From Capronia americana (taxonomy: Eukaryota > Ascomycota > Eurotiomycetes > Chaetothyriales > Herpotrichiellaceae), in contig JADWQD010000011.1 of NCBI GenBank assembly GCA_016110215.1, forward strand, positions 868,001 to 932,000: a DNA stretch of 64,000 bases, given 5' to 3'. The first letter of the stretch is position 1. Every line of letters starts with the position of its first letter. The notes beneath the pieces were generated by a model, which saw nothing but the letters and a program-made list of their open reading frames with translations, made no database searches and was not told the DNA's origin. Of the stretch, positions 35,496-46,305 are shown in pieces. The position numbers and the translations under genes were made by a program.

Positions 35496-37568
35496 CGTAC
35501 TCCGTCGGGAGCTGAGAGAGGGAGGGAGGGAATTTCACAGAAGCGAAAGCCACGGGCGCAGTTTCGCGGGATCAGGAAAAACCTGGTCGCGCGGCTCACT
35601 CCGCTTCGGAGACGATGTCTACACAAAAGGCCGAGCACATTGCCGAGTGCGCGCACACACCAGCTTTCTGACCGACCAGCTATTACCACATATTAGTCGC
35701 ACGGACGAAACCTCTAAGTAGCTACGGGTCTATAATAGTAGGAATAGCTTGCCGGCTGCAATAACAAGGTACGCAGTGGAGGTAGGTAGAAACGCTGCAC
35801 TCACGGTATCTCCATCCTCGGCGCTGGCCGGAAATCGCCCTTGTGAGGTTTGCCCTGTTTGCAGGTGTACCTTTTCGCAACTGGTTTCGAGGGTGTTTAG
35901 ACGATTTTGAGATTTTCAATCTCGGTCTGTTTGGCCAGCCATGGACTTGAGCAATAAGGTCGGCCGATGCAACATGACGAGAATGGTGCAGGTGGGCGAC
36001 TTTGGACCCGTCCCATAATACTACAGCAGGGAGGCTTGACCTTCATTTTTCATGTCCGCCTCCGCCAACTTGGGGCGTACTTCATCAATTCAGTTCAACA
36101 TGGAACCTGATATCCGTCTGCAATGGGCAGCGCAAGAGGGTATGGGCAGGAGGGCCACAAACCACGGCATGATGGACGGAGACATTATCAGTGGCGCCGA
36201 GACCGCAGGTTCGTTCGTATCTCATACAGACCCTATACTGCAAGGGACAAGGACCATCGCGGTTCCAACGGCCCTGGGTGCTGTGCTGTCCCCGCTCACC
36301 CTGCTCAAATCTCTCTGCGCCGCCCGCCATCGACGCTTCATCAACCTGTTCTGGATGTGGAAGATCCCCAGGCAACGTCAAAATGACATCGCCCATGCCC
36401 GGGAGCACACACCCGTTCCTCTTCCCGAGGATATCGGCATCCCTCCCATGGTAACCGGGTCTACAACGAGGCCTACGAGGAGAGGTACTGTTACCACCAC
36501 GGCGAAACTGAGTACCTCCTAGGGACTCCTGATCGCTAGATGACTGCCGATAGTCTCGAGGATTCCGGAAACGGCATTGCAGGACAGGCTGCAGCAACAT
36601 GAAGTGAGATTTATCAAATTGCAACCGGCACAATGTTGGGGGTACATACTCTCTATTCCCAGGTGCAGGAGGTCTTCCGTCAAGCCAGTCACACCTAAAG
36701 GAAGCTTGATCGAGATTGAATGGAAGCGTTGCTGGACTCCTGCGAGTATTGTCACCGACAAGAGATGGGCTGCCACATCGAAACTCTTCGCCATACTAAT
36801 CGGCTGGTTGACACTAAAGATGCCAGGAAACTGAGGCATGACCGTATAGCACAAGTTAGTCATTCTCGACTTCTAAATACGGGATGCTTTTGAGCGTGTG
36901 GAGAAGATTTGGCCAGGATGAGGAAGCAGCATCAGTGCAGGCGTCCTGACAGATCTCAAGGATCATCTCTCACTATAGAACTACTGACCGTCAGTCTTTC
37001 CAGGGGTCATCAAGTTGTTCTTTATGGGCGAGGGGGCTGCCTAACTCGTTCGCGGCAATTGGAAACGTAAGTGATCAAGTAGCGGCACGCGACGAATGCA
37101 GGGGATGAAGTCGAAGAGGGTAAATCCATCCACGACGACTTGATCTCGGCGGTTCAGTGGAGAAGGTGTGGTATGACTGGTTCATACTAGAACGCTGTCA
37201 ATCATCGCTTACATACCACTCTACTTCATCTATCTATCCGCCTAGCTAATGTACTTTTCTCCCCGAGATGCTGCGCCAATCTTGACCTTCAATCCAGTAT
37301 CCTTTTGCCGTGGCCCACTATTAGGTCCAGGATGAGGCTATGTAGGAGGAATTCCAAGACCCACATCTTTTCTCGATGCCGAGGCTGAGCACGCGAATAA
37401 AATAGGGGGGATCTTTGGGTAGGATATCCTACTGTAACTCCTATGCCTTAACTAGCATTGAATCTGCTTATGCAAGACAATTCGCGTGTTGAACCAAATT
37501 TGTGCTGAAGACTTGACTGTTACTAGTCTCACATCAATCGCTTCAAAAAGTCCAACATGCTGTCATTT
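35496..37568. other. Mostly gene-free stretch with one doubtful coding region
   Basis: About 2.1 kb. A plus-strand frame at 36052-36522 (156 codons) contains LTLLKSLCAARHRRFINLFW, and an overlapping frame ending near 36538 reads VYNEAYEERYCYHHGETEYL, which looks protein-like. I could not join them with a convincing intron, so I do not annotate a gene. Confidence 0.4.
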
Positions 37569-38549
37569 TCATTTCTGGTACAGACTTTCTATGAAGATGG
37601 CATGCTTGTCACGCCGGACTTCCGGACTGTCCTTTGTCACCAACCCCATGGCTGCCTTGACCATGGCCTCTGCAATCGGCTCGGGCGGTTCGATCTTCCC
37701 TTCCTTTAGGAACGTGTCGAACTTCTGCCGCTCCTCCGGTAACATGACGGCATCGTATTTGCCCGCCAGGATCATGTCGACCATCGGGCTCTTGGTCACT
37801 GCCGGCAGCACGCCGTACACATCAATCCCCCTCTCCTCGTGCGCAAGCAGATGGATGAAACGACTCAGCGCGGCCTTGGACGAGCAATAATTACTCCAAC
37901 CGCGGTAAAGCTACACAACATTTATGTCCACTTATTAGCGTGCTGGGTGCTGGGTGCTGGGTGCTTTTGGGGGGCCTTTATCAAAGAAAGCTAGCTCACT
38001 TACCACCTCCTCGTCCGCACCGGAAGTGACGATGACGATCGTCGGTCTGATGGGCGACTTGTCCAAGTGCGGCAACGACTTCTGCACCAGCCGCACGACC
38101 GAGAAGAAGTTGATGTCGAATCCCTTGCGGAACGCGTCGGCGTCGACCCGCCGGATGGTGTCGACGGGGAGCATCGTGCCGATGCAAGATATCAGATGGG
38201 TCATGGCGCCGAAGTTGGCGATGCATGCTTCGATGGCCTCGTCAATCACGCCGTCCTGTAAACATAAACACCTTCTTCAGCACACTGTTCGTTGTTTTTT
38301 TTCCCCGCGCCCTCCACTGTATGTATATACGACGGGTAAACTCACATCCGTTGCATCTCCGTATACGGAGCTGATCCTGCCCTGGTATTCTTTCTCCAGG
38401 GCACTTAGTTCCGGTGTCTCCATCAGAGTCAGGACTTGGATCCTGGCATCGTGATGCGCCAGTAATTTGGCGGCGACGATCAGGCCAATGCCGCTGCCAG
38501 CCCCTGTCAAAAGGACTACGGGGCTGATGTTTTCAGAGGGCGGCGGCAT
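37569..38549 (-). CDS. Short-chain dehydrogenase/reductase
   Basis: Proposed exons 38346-38549, 38004-38255 and 37569-37910, 265 residues, normal length for a classical SDR. The NAD(P) site is VLLTGAGSGIG (about residues 12-22). Splicing joins GDATD to DGVIDEAIEACIANFGAMTH and IVIVTSGADEEV to LYRGWSNYCSSKAAL, restoring the active-site Ser and YxxxK (Tyr-Cys-Ser-Ser-Lys). The layout resembles fungal benzil-reductase-like SDRs. It should reduce or oxidise a carbonyl/alcohol with a nicotinamide cofactor; the substrate is unknown. It is divergent from the deacetylase-fold gene at 39060 across 510 bases and may be the left edge of the metabolic cluster. Confidence 0.88.
37941..37965. repeat. TGCTGGG heptanucleotide repeat in an intron
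   Basis: Three full TGCTGGG units plus four bases, inside the second intron of the SDR gene. Confidence 0.9.
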
Positions 38550-39059
38550 CTTTTCAGCTTGAGCTACCAGTCAGTCGCTTTGGAAGTAGGCTATTCTATT
38601 TTTCTACGGGCATCAGTCAGTCCCCTGCAACCAACCTTATAGTAGGTAGTGGCTGTCATAATTCCCCCCCTTTTGTTGCACCCTACTCCTCCCGCATGGT
38701 ATGGTTTTGGCACGACATTCTTTGATATCGCCTTGACGGGCAGCCGCCTCGCTCATCTCCGCGTCCCAGCAGCGTGGGTTGATAAGAGTATGATTTATCG
38801 TTACGCCCCGGGATCCATGCTTTAGAGGCTTGGTGCTCGTCGGACTTGAACGAGATTACAGACCGTTCAGATTGCCGTGCGCATACATAGCATAGTATCT
38901 TTGGTGTGGGTTGGCGCAGGCCCCGGACACGGATCTCGGCCGGTATAATAAGAACAAGTGCACGTAGAACAATAGTCCCAGGTTTGGTGCTCAAGAGTCA
39001 CGACACCGATTTCTTACCAACTACTTAACAGTGATCAGTCAGGAGATTAAATTATCGCA
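38550..39059. other. Divergent promoter region, SDR and deacetylase genes
   Basis: 510 bases between two divergent starts. A TATA-like GGTATAATAAG lies near 38940-38952. No RNA gene or clear operator was found. Confidence 0.5.
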
Positions 39060-40080
39060 ATGCCAAAGAAACGGGTTTTGGTCGGATATGGCATTGACGT
39101 GGACGCGGTTGCGAACTGGTATGCACGGATGTCAAGCCTAGAGAAATAAATCAGAGACGCTCAAACCTTTTTCTTAGGATCAACACATGTGATGGTTCAC
39201 CGCAAGATCCGACCAACGTATCTCGAGGCATCTATGGAGCAACAGTCGGACTGGATCGGCTCCTCAAACTTTTGGAAAAGTACAACATCAAAGCCTCCTT
39301 CTTCACACCCGCGCATAGCATCCAGTCTTTCCCCAAACAACTCGAGAAAGTGCGTGACGCGGGCCATGAGATTGGATTGCACGGATACACCCACGAGTAT
39401 CCATCGTTGATGTCCGAATCCCAGCAGCGAGATGTCCTGGCCCGGTCCATCCAGGTCTTGACTGAATTCTGCTCCAAGAAGCCTCTGGGCTACACCGCAC
39501 CGGCATGGGCAACGAGCAAGGAGCTGATCGCGCAGTTGGAAGAATTCGGGATTCTTTATGACCACAGTTTCATGTACCACGACTTTCAGATGCATTTTGC
39601 GCCAGACTGCTCGCACACGTGGGTTGAAACCGATCACCAGCATGACGCCGAGCACTGGATGAAGCCCATGACCAGGATGAAGCCGTCCAAGGTGGTCGAA
39701 ATCCCTGCCAATTGGCACTTGGACGACTGGCCGCCCTTTCAACCGGTTCTTGGGAAGCCGTCGCATGGCTACGTTGACGATCAAACCGTGGAGCGGCTGT
39801 GGAAGAAACAATTCGACTTCGCATACCGAGAATATGACGAGTTTGTTTTCCCCATCAGCATACATCCCCAAGGTGAGAGAAAACGCCCCATAGACAACGT
39901 GGAAAAGATTTCTAACACAGCCGTAAAGTGTCGGGGAAACCACATGTCATTCTAATGCACGAACGCATTATCGAATACATCAACACACACGAAGGCGTCG
40001 AGTGGATGACCATGGGTGAGATGGCTCGTGAATTCCTCGAAGGCAGAATCAGTGGTGCGACGGTCGAAGGTGGAGCTTAG
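39060..40080 (+). CDS. Polysaccharide-deacetylase-fold hydrolase (NodB/PgdA-like), cytosolic
   Basis: Proposed exons 39060-39118, 39178-39872 and 39929-40080, 301 residues. Splicing gives GIDVDAVANWINTCDG and FPISIHPQVSGKPHVILMHERI. The metal-site Asp pair is at Asp13/Asp15 and the two histidines at His88 and His92 (HGYTHE). GYTAPAW supplies the third motif, and the C-terminal LMHERIIEYI fourth. The sequence resembles the PgdA/PuuE-like branch of carbohydrate esterase 4 proteins, which act on amide bonds of small molecules or amino sugars. There is no signal peptide, so it is unlikely to act on wall chitin. It ends 29 bases from the 3' end of the convergent regulator gene, and belongs by position to the 37.6-51.4 kb cluster. 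Confidence 0.87.
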
Positions 40081-40109
40081 GACAATTGGGACATTCAGGT
40101 TGAATCATC

Positions 40110-42187
40110 TCACATGAGATATTCGATCCCCGCGAAATGGTCCAGTTGAAACTTGTCCCAGTCGAAGACGTCTCCCACGTCCTCCACCCAGGGTACAGCC
40201 AGGCAGTCAGACTCGGCCACGGACGGGCCCACAAACGACGATGCTGGGTTCGGGTGACTGATTTGCACGGGGCCTTGCCAGCCAGGTTGTCCGTTCCTGG
40301 ATTCGAGGTCATACCCTGCCTCATCTGCCCGAAGCTCGGCAGAATCGTCTCGGGCCAAAGCGTGAGGTTGATGGGAGCGTCTCGGATCGCCGACAGGGGG
40401 AGATCTTGCTGCAATGTAATCATCAGGCAGCATAATCGTATCCAGTTCGTCAAAGTCTAGCCGAGGCTCCACAACCTTGGCCTGCATGGTTTCTTTGATC
40501 ACCGTCGTTTTCACCCTCTCATACGTGTCATAGCAAGACGTGGCCTTGGGCCATCGTTCGCTCATGAGCAAAAAGAGAGAGCTATATCGATGAACGGTGT
40601 CTAAAATCTTGCGTGAACCGAGCCGGTCTTTCAGCAGCGTCGGACATTTGCGCAACGCATACAACATTGAGACGGCAGATTCGAACCCATGGTGTACGAC
40701 GTGCCACGAGTACTTGAGGAAGCCGGTGTAAGCGTGCTCCCAATACTCTTCGGCTACCACTAGATGATGTGAGCGCTCTGTGCCAAATCACGTACCATTC
40801 TTTGACTCGACCCACCTATGGCAGCCTCAAAGCATGTCACCAGCGACGATGCAGGCGGCTGAGGGCGTCGCGGGCAAGGCCGATGTAAAAATACCAAGCC
40901 ATGGGCAGCAGCAATCTTGTACCATTCCGGCATTGCTGTTACGCCCCCTGCCCATCCCCTGATGCTTCGATCCATGTCTTCCACCCAAGCGTCATAGCTA
41001 GTGTTGGCAATCAGCCGGGAGGTGTCTTTGGCTAGAAACTGGACTGTCATGACCTCTGATTGCATTTGACGAAATTTGACATTGGTTAAGAAGGTGCGAA
41101 TTGAGTGGGCTGTGGGTAGCTTGGTGGTGATGACTTCGTCTGCTACGCCGAATGGCCGATGGCTGGAGGCGCTCACGCTGCGGTCCATCTCGTACATGGC
41201 CCAGAAAATTTGGCGTCTCATCTGTATTTCAAAATTGGACAGTCGGCCGTGCTCAAACGTCTCCTCTGGATCTCGATGCAAGCCCAGCTCCACTGCCATC
41301 CTCATGCCGAGGCCGACCAAGTGCCACAATGATGCGGCTTCAGGCATTAAGTAACTGTACTGGATAAGAAGCATGACGCCTCGTAGGCTTGCAATGCTCG
41401 TTTCTGAGAGTGCCACCCCTGCGTAGTCGAGAGCGTTGTTGAAAATAGCCTGGCTTGTCGACGCGATTTTGGACGAGTCCCGAAACCTCGAGACCATGGT
41501 TGTTATGCTTAGAACCATCGAGATCACGAAGACGTCGTACTCCGCTGGAGTTCGACTGGGAAGGTACACCCGGTTAAATTGTCTTTGCAAGCATTCGCCA
41601 TCCAAGAAGGGGTATAGGGGGACGATTTTCTGAATGTAGTTCTGCACCAGCAGCTCCGCAATGTGCATTGGAACTTGAGACAGGCCTAGCCGGGCTTCAG
41701 GATGGCCTTTTTGCGGCTCCACTACCGGTCCGAAAGGAGGTACATGTGATGGGAAGTGGAAGAACATCTCAGCCGGAAAGCCGCCAGCACACTCTAAAAA
41801 CCTTGAAGTTGTAGTCATGACTTCAGCAAGACGGTCTGCCCTTGTGATAGCTGGTGAGCCTCTAATTGTTAGCATATCACCGGGATTCTCCAACAGCGAA
41901 CTGGTAGGGTTGTCGATGGTCTTTGCTATGGCTGATTCCGTCCGGGCAACAAGCTCTTCAAGGTACTGGACAATGCTTCGGGGAACGACGATGTTGGAGT
42001 CGTTGCCCAGAACGCCCATGCAGGGCTCCTGGGCGTTGGCGCACTGGGAGCAGGCAGGTATTTTGTTGTCGCATCGAATCTTCCTCTGGTGGCATCTGTC
42101 GCAAGCTAAAACTCTCCTCCTTTTCTTGAGCCGTCGACGAGGAATTCCTGCTGTTGGCAGCGGTGCGTCTGGCCTGGGCATCCTCAC
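40110..42187 (-). CDS. Zn2Cys6 transcription factor, putative cluster regulator 1
   Basis: Proposed exons 40816-42187 and 40110-40759, 673 residues; the 56-base intron joins EAAI to VVAEEYWEHAYTGFL. The zinc cluster is regular, Cys29-x2-Cys32-x6-Cys39-x6-Cys46-x2-Cys49-x6-Cys56, preceded by the basic run RRRLKKRRR. The middle homology domain (about 190-420) contains VPLYPFLDGECL, LWHLVGLGMRMAVELGLHRD and RRQIFWAMYEMDRSVS, typical of the fungal transcription factor domain. The last 100 residues are acidic and Pro/Asp-rich, as in an activation region. It is divergent from the P450 gene with a 761-base shared promoter holding three palindromes, so it may control itself and the P450. Nuclear location is inferred. 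Confidence 0.9.
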
Positions 42188-42948
42188 GCCTCTGACTGTA
42201 ACGCTGGATTGAAACCTCGCCTCGCACCTTTTCGACCATTTCTGTAAGCAGCTACGAGCGAGCCGGGTATGAGAGCTGAGTGATTCAAAGGTTGTATGAC
42301 TGGTACCGTAATGTAGTTACGTGGGGGCAGATGTGTGTATTGGGTAACTACGGGGGGGCTGCTGCTTGCAAGATAAGGCGCAGTCACGTGCCTTGGTGCC
42401 AAGGCGTCACAGTGTCCCGGTGGAAGAAGTTTCCACCGGCGTGGAATATGAGGGATGACTAAGAAACAGAGCTTGGCATTGTATCACGTGACGGCCAATA
42501 ATTTCTGCCCAGCTGCAACTTTCCTCCTATTCAACGAAACGATCTCTCACCGATATGACCTTCATTGATAGAGATATCTAGTGCGGAGGACCTCTGTTCG
42601 ACGCGAGATATGGGACGGCAGTAGCACGAGTGCCAATCGAACAAACCACTGTCAATGCTCGATCGAGATACAACGGCTCCTCGCTCAATTCCGGCGCTAG
42701 GTCGCCAGCACGAGTGTCGGTGGGTTCGATATCGTTCGCGTATCCCCGGCGCCTTCGATAGACCATGGCGACGATCCAACTTGGCTCTGGAGATCTGGGA
42801 ACCACATCTAAACTATCGGCTTGTTGCTATCAGAACGACACAATCCAGGACGGTAAGGTCGGAGCTGATGGCTGTTTGCAGCTATCGCCCTGTGTGGCTA
42901 GCTGGACGGTCTATGTTTAAAGGGGCTGTACTATCGCTGCTACGATGA
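42188..42948. other. Divergent promoter region between regulator 1 and the P450
   Basis: 761 bases with no gene. It carries the palindrome group at 42385-42439 and a second CACGTG (in TCACGTGA) near 42484-42491. Confidence 0.7.
42385..42439. promoter_or_regulatory. Three adjacent palindromes, candidate operator
   Basis: From left to right: CACGTG (42385-42390), a perfect E-box-type palindrome; CCTTGG-TG-CCAAGG (42391-42404), a 6-base-arm inverted repeat directly abutting it; and CCGGTGGAA-N5-TTCCACCGG (42417-42439), a perfect 9-base-arm inverted repeat. The last contains CGG and CCG triplets facing each other, CGG-N15-CCG, which suits a dimeric Zn2Cys6 protein. It lies about 230 bases upstream of regulator 1 and about 510 upstream of the P450. 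Function is inferred; the symmetry is seen directly. Confidence 0.6.
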
Positions 42949-44909
42949 TTGTTTACCATCTATGCTCGAGCAGACATGGCAACGCTTGCTACATTGTTGC
43001 AAAGTCCAGAGCAGCGACTTTCGGGCGCCGCGATCGTACTCCTCTTCGTCTTCGTCTTTCTCCTATGCCTCTACCGTTACTCAACGTGGTCCAACGTGAG
43101 CAAGATTCGAGGGATCCCAGAAGTTCCTGGCGATCTACCGTTCGTTGGGCATCTCCATCTGCTCGGTGGAACCACTGGAAAATGTGATGCCACCGTCTGG
43201 ACAGATTGGTTCCATAGATGGGGGTGGAAAGTCTTTCAGCTGCGGTACGGCAATGAGAGAGTGGTTGTTGCCAATACGTATGACACGATCAAAGAAATTT
43301 GGGTCGGCAACCAGTCCGCCTTGAATGACCGGTAACAGGCTCTCCTTTCTGCTTTCCGCGAGACTAATTGCGAACTTTAGCCCAATCGCATATGTCTACG
43401 AGAACCATATCGGGAGGGACATGGGCGCCAGTCCGTGGACCGAAGAGTGTAAGAGACAAAGAAGTGCAGCCATCAAATCCGTCGCCCCTGGTACCTGGAA
43501 GTCTCATCTACCGATCCTAGACAAGCAGTCCAGGCTTTCCGTGGACACCATCCGGGAGGACTCTCAGAATGGAGCGGTGCCGGTGGAACTGCGAAAGCAC
43601 CTGTCGCGCGTAGCCATGAACTTAGGCTTCTCCTTGGCCTACGGCCGCACGTGCGAGGAGGTAGGAGGTGACGAGTTCTTGCATGGTTTCATCCGGTCGG
43701 CAGCGATGATTACAGAGTAAGTCGTGGAATTGGAGTCATGTCCTGGAATCTGACGCCTTGCAGTGTCCGAGTTGGCAGCTCCAATTGGATCGATTATATC
43801 CCATTCCTACAGGTGCTGCCCAGTTCAACCGTGACGAGAGCAAAAGCGGGAGTCCAGGAGCGCAAACCTTACCTTGACAAGCTCTATGCTACAATGAAGG
43901 AGGACTGGGAAGCCGGTCGAAATACCACCTCGATTGGCGCAAGTCTGCTCACAGCTCAAACTGCAAAAGGCTCGAAAATAACCGACGAAGACATAAAACA
44001 AACCTGCATTGCCATGCTTCAAGGATCTTCTGAAACAATAAGCGGCACACTTACCTGGTGAGTAGATGTTGGACATCACCTAATGGCAGTCATAATCTAA
44101 CTATCGCAGTGGCATTGGTTCACTGTGCGAAAACGAGGCCGGACTCAGGATACAGGACGAAGCCTATGAGGCGATTCTGGAGAGATGGGGAACCGCCGAG
44201 GCCGCCTTTGAGAACGCCTTTCAGGCTGAAGATATCCCGATTGTGGTCGCTTTGTACAAAGAGATGCTTCGCTATTACTGCGTGGTACCGTATTCGTTAC
44301 CCAGGTATGACATGGCTTGATCCCCACAAGAAACGAAATGCTAACAGCTTCAGGGTAACCAGTAGGGAGGTAAAACTCAAGGATGGTTCGGTGATTCCCA
44401 AAGGAGTGACTATGTATATGAATGCTGAAGGAGGGAACCACGGTTTGTACACGGCTGAAAAAACCCAAGCGTACTGGCTAATGAGACGGTATATAGATCC
44501 AGAATTCTACGGGGAAGACGCGATGGACTTCAATCCCTACCGGTTCATGGACCCGAATTCCCATCTTTCAACCGTCACCCTTCCGCATTTCTCCTATGGA
44601 GCTGGATCGCGGATCTGCCCGGCATTGCAAATCTCAAATCGGATTCTATATGCGATGATCATCCGATTGCTGGTCCGCTTCCGGTTCGTGGCATCAGAAG
44701 AGTCTCCGCCAAACACGCACCCGACAAAATACAATACATATCCCGAAGGGGCTGTGGCCAAGCTAGCTCCGTATAAGGCGTGGTGCAAGCCACGCCAGTC
44801 TCAGACGCGAACAGCCAAGCCTTCCGCAGTTCCAGACGACAATATCGCCAAATATAACACCAAAGGTGCGGTTCAAGTCACTGTCAATGGGATCGCCGAG
44901 GCTGCATGA
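42949..44909 (+). CDS. Cytochrome P450 monooxygenase
   Basis: Proposed exons 42949-43331, 43381-43716, 43764-44057, 44110-44304, 44354-44442 and 44497-44909, 569 residues. An N-terminal membrane anchor (about residues 27-46, LSGAAIVLLFVFVFLLCLY) precedes the Pro-rich hinge GIPEVPGDLPFVGHLHLLGG. The oxygen-binding helix reads AMLQGSSETISGTLTW, the ExxR motif is KEMLRYY, and the haem loop FSYGAGSRIC places the haem ligand at Cys473, followed by PALQISNRI. The protein is therefore apparently intact. It would sit on the endoplasmic reticulum and hydroxylate or oxidise a small molecule using a P450 reductase encoded elsewhere. The family is not identified. The last intron is supported by restoring GGNHDPEFYGED. 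Some of the six exons are short, so minor junction errors are possible. Confidence 0.9.
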
Positions 44910-45279
44910 ACCACAAATTTGATACCATATCTGCAAGTGAGGCATGTTGCAAAAACAAGCTATGGAAGATTACAGTCCACAGTCTCGATATAAGACACTG
45001 CAGTCTCACTCTTGCACAGCCACCAAATGCCTTCAAGACCCACAGAATGGATATCTTTGACGTTACAGGAGCAAGAGGCAGATTGCGTTCTTCATGTATT
45101 TACAGAGGGATTCATAGCACATTTTATGCGCATCTCGGAACAGGGGGACCGCCACGTTGAAGGGGAATCCAATGCAAGTATTCGTTGCATTCTTCAAAAA
45201 CTCAAGGGCAACAGGTCGGGATTGCATGACTTGGACGTGATGAGCTGGGTATGGTTCAAGTAAATATATCTTGCATACT
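44910..45279. other. Convergent 3' flanks of the P450 and acyltransferase
   Basis: 370 bases, no gene or structure seen. Confidence 0.5.
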
Positions 45280-46305
45280 CTAAAACTTCAACGTAAACGC
45301 TTCTTCCGGCTCTGACGGTCTACCCATTCGCACGTAGCCAACTTTCTGTCCGAGATCCATTACGATGTTGAACAGGGTCGCCGCTGTGCTCGCATCCTTC
45401 TCAGCGCGGCAGATTGCAGCAGGGAAACCTTGCTCATCTGCGAAAAGCGGCTGGATGGAAGCAATGGAAGGCGCCTGGATTTGGGAGCTCAGCTCTTCCA
45501 TCCTTTTCACACGTAGTGAGCTGTCGGGGAGCCAATTTGTGTCGATGACGCCCGGCTGGTCCAGGAGAAGGTGGTTTGAATGCGAAATCTGCCCACGATC
45601 GTTCATCGAGACGTCTCTGAACCCAAGATGCGTCCATTCAATGCTCTCAGGTCCAGTCTTGTCCGCAATGAGCGTGTGACAGGAGCTAGCAATGCCGAAC
45701 TTGGTCAGTTTCGCTACCGCTTCCTCCCTCGACCATGACTCCAAGGCCATTCTCCAAGCCAGATGGGCAGGGAGCTTCGTTGGATCATTTCCCGCGACGC
45801 GAATCGCATTTACGCATAGCCCGACCCCGGCCGAGTTGATTCCAATCTTCCCAATCAGGCCGGCTTCTGTTATCAACTTGATGTCGGGTTTGTCCGGTTG
45901 TTGGATGTGGAGGAGAACCACGTTCTTCTTCTGTGCCTCCATCCAGTCCCAGTTCTGACCCATGAAGCAAGTGTCAGATGTCTTCCAGGCTAGAGTCGTG
46001 CAACCCTCGGTGAACAAGCCAAAGGTGATTTCCGTGCGAACGTTCAAAGCCACGATATCAGCCAACTGCACCCCAGCGCCAGCTGCGATGCCCGCCATCT
46101 CTTCCAAGTACGCGGGCCATTTTGTTTGGATTGTCGCTTGGAATTCCGAGGCGGTTTTCAAAACATCTTCCCATTGCATCTGAGCGGTTGTCTGGAACAG
46201 TCCTGCGTAGAAGGAAATGGAGGACAGAATCTGCTCCTTGGCCGCCGTGCCATGAGCCAGACCGACCTCATAAGGCGAGCCGTTGCAAATGATTTTCCGA
46301 ACCAT
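45280..46305 (-). CDS. Isopenicillin-N-acyltransferase-like protein (peptidase C45)
   Basis: Intronless, 341 residues. N-terminal NGSPYEVGLAHGTAAKEQI and PAYLEEMAGIAAGAGVQLAD match the alpha-subunit part of fungal acyl-CoA:isopenicillin-N acyltransferase. LNVRTEITFGLFTEGCTTLAW supplies the self-cleavage site, Gly101-Cys102, one residue from the Gly102-Cys103 site known in the Penicillium enzyme; Cys102 would become the N-terminal nucleophile of the beta subunit. GQNWDW and GLIGKIGINSAGVGLCVNAI follow. The C-terminus is TLKF, so the peroxisomal PTS1 of true penDE is missing, as in the paralogous IAL-type proteins. No penicillin-pathway genes are present. It probably hydrolyses or transfers an acyl/amide group on another metabolite. 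It shares a divergent promoter with the MFS transporter gene. Confidence 0.88.
   Translation of the reverse strand: MVRKIICNGSPYEVGLAHGTAAKEQILSSISFYAGLFQTTAQMQWEDVLKTASEFQATIQTKWPAYLEEMAGIAAGAGVQLADIVALNVRTEITFGLFTEGCTTLAWKTSDTCFMGQNWDWMEAQKKNVVLLHIQQPDKPDIKLITEAGLIGKIGINSAGVGLCVNAIRVAGNDPTKLPAHLAWRMALESWSREEAVAKLTKFGIASSCHTLIADKTGPESIEWTHLGFRDVSMNDRGQISHSNHLLLDQPGVIDTNWLPDSSLRVKRMEELSSQIQAPSIASIQPLFADEQGFPAAICRAEKDASTAATLFNIVMDLGQKVGYVRMGRPSEPEEAFTLKF

Noticed and set aside
38690..38960. Possible tRNA between the SDR and deacetylase genes
   Set aside because: No consistent A-box/B-box pair or cloverleaf could be drawn.
39197..39943. 248-codon minus-strand open frame
   Set aside because: Antisense to the polysaccharide-deacetylase-fold gene.
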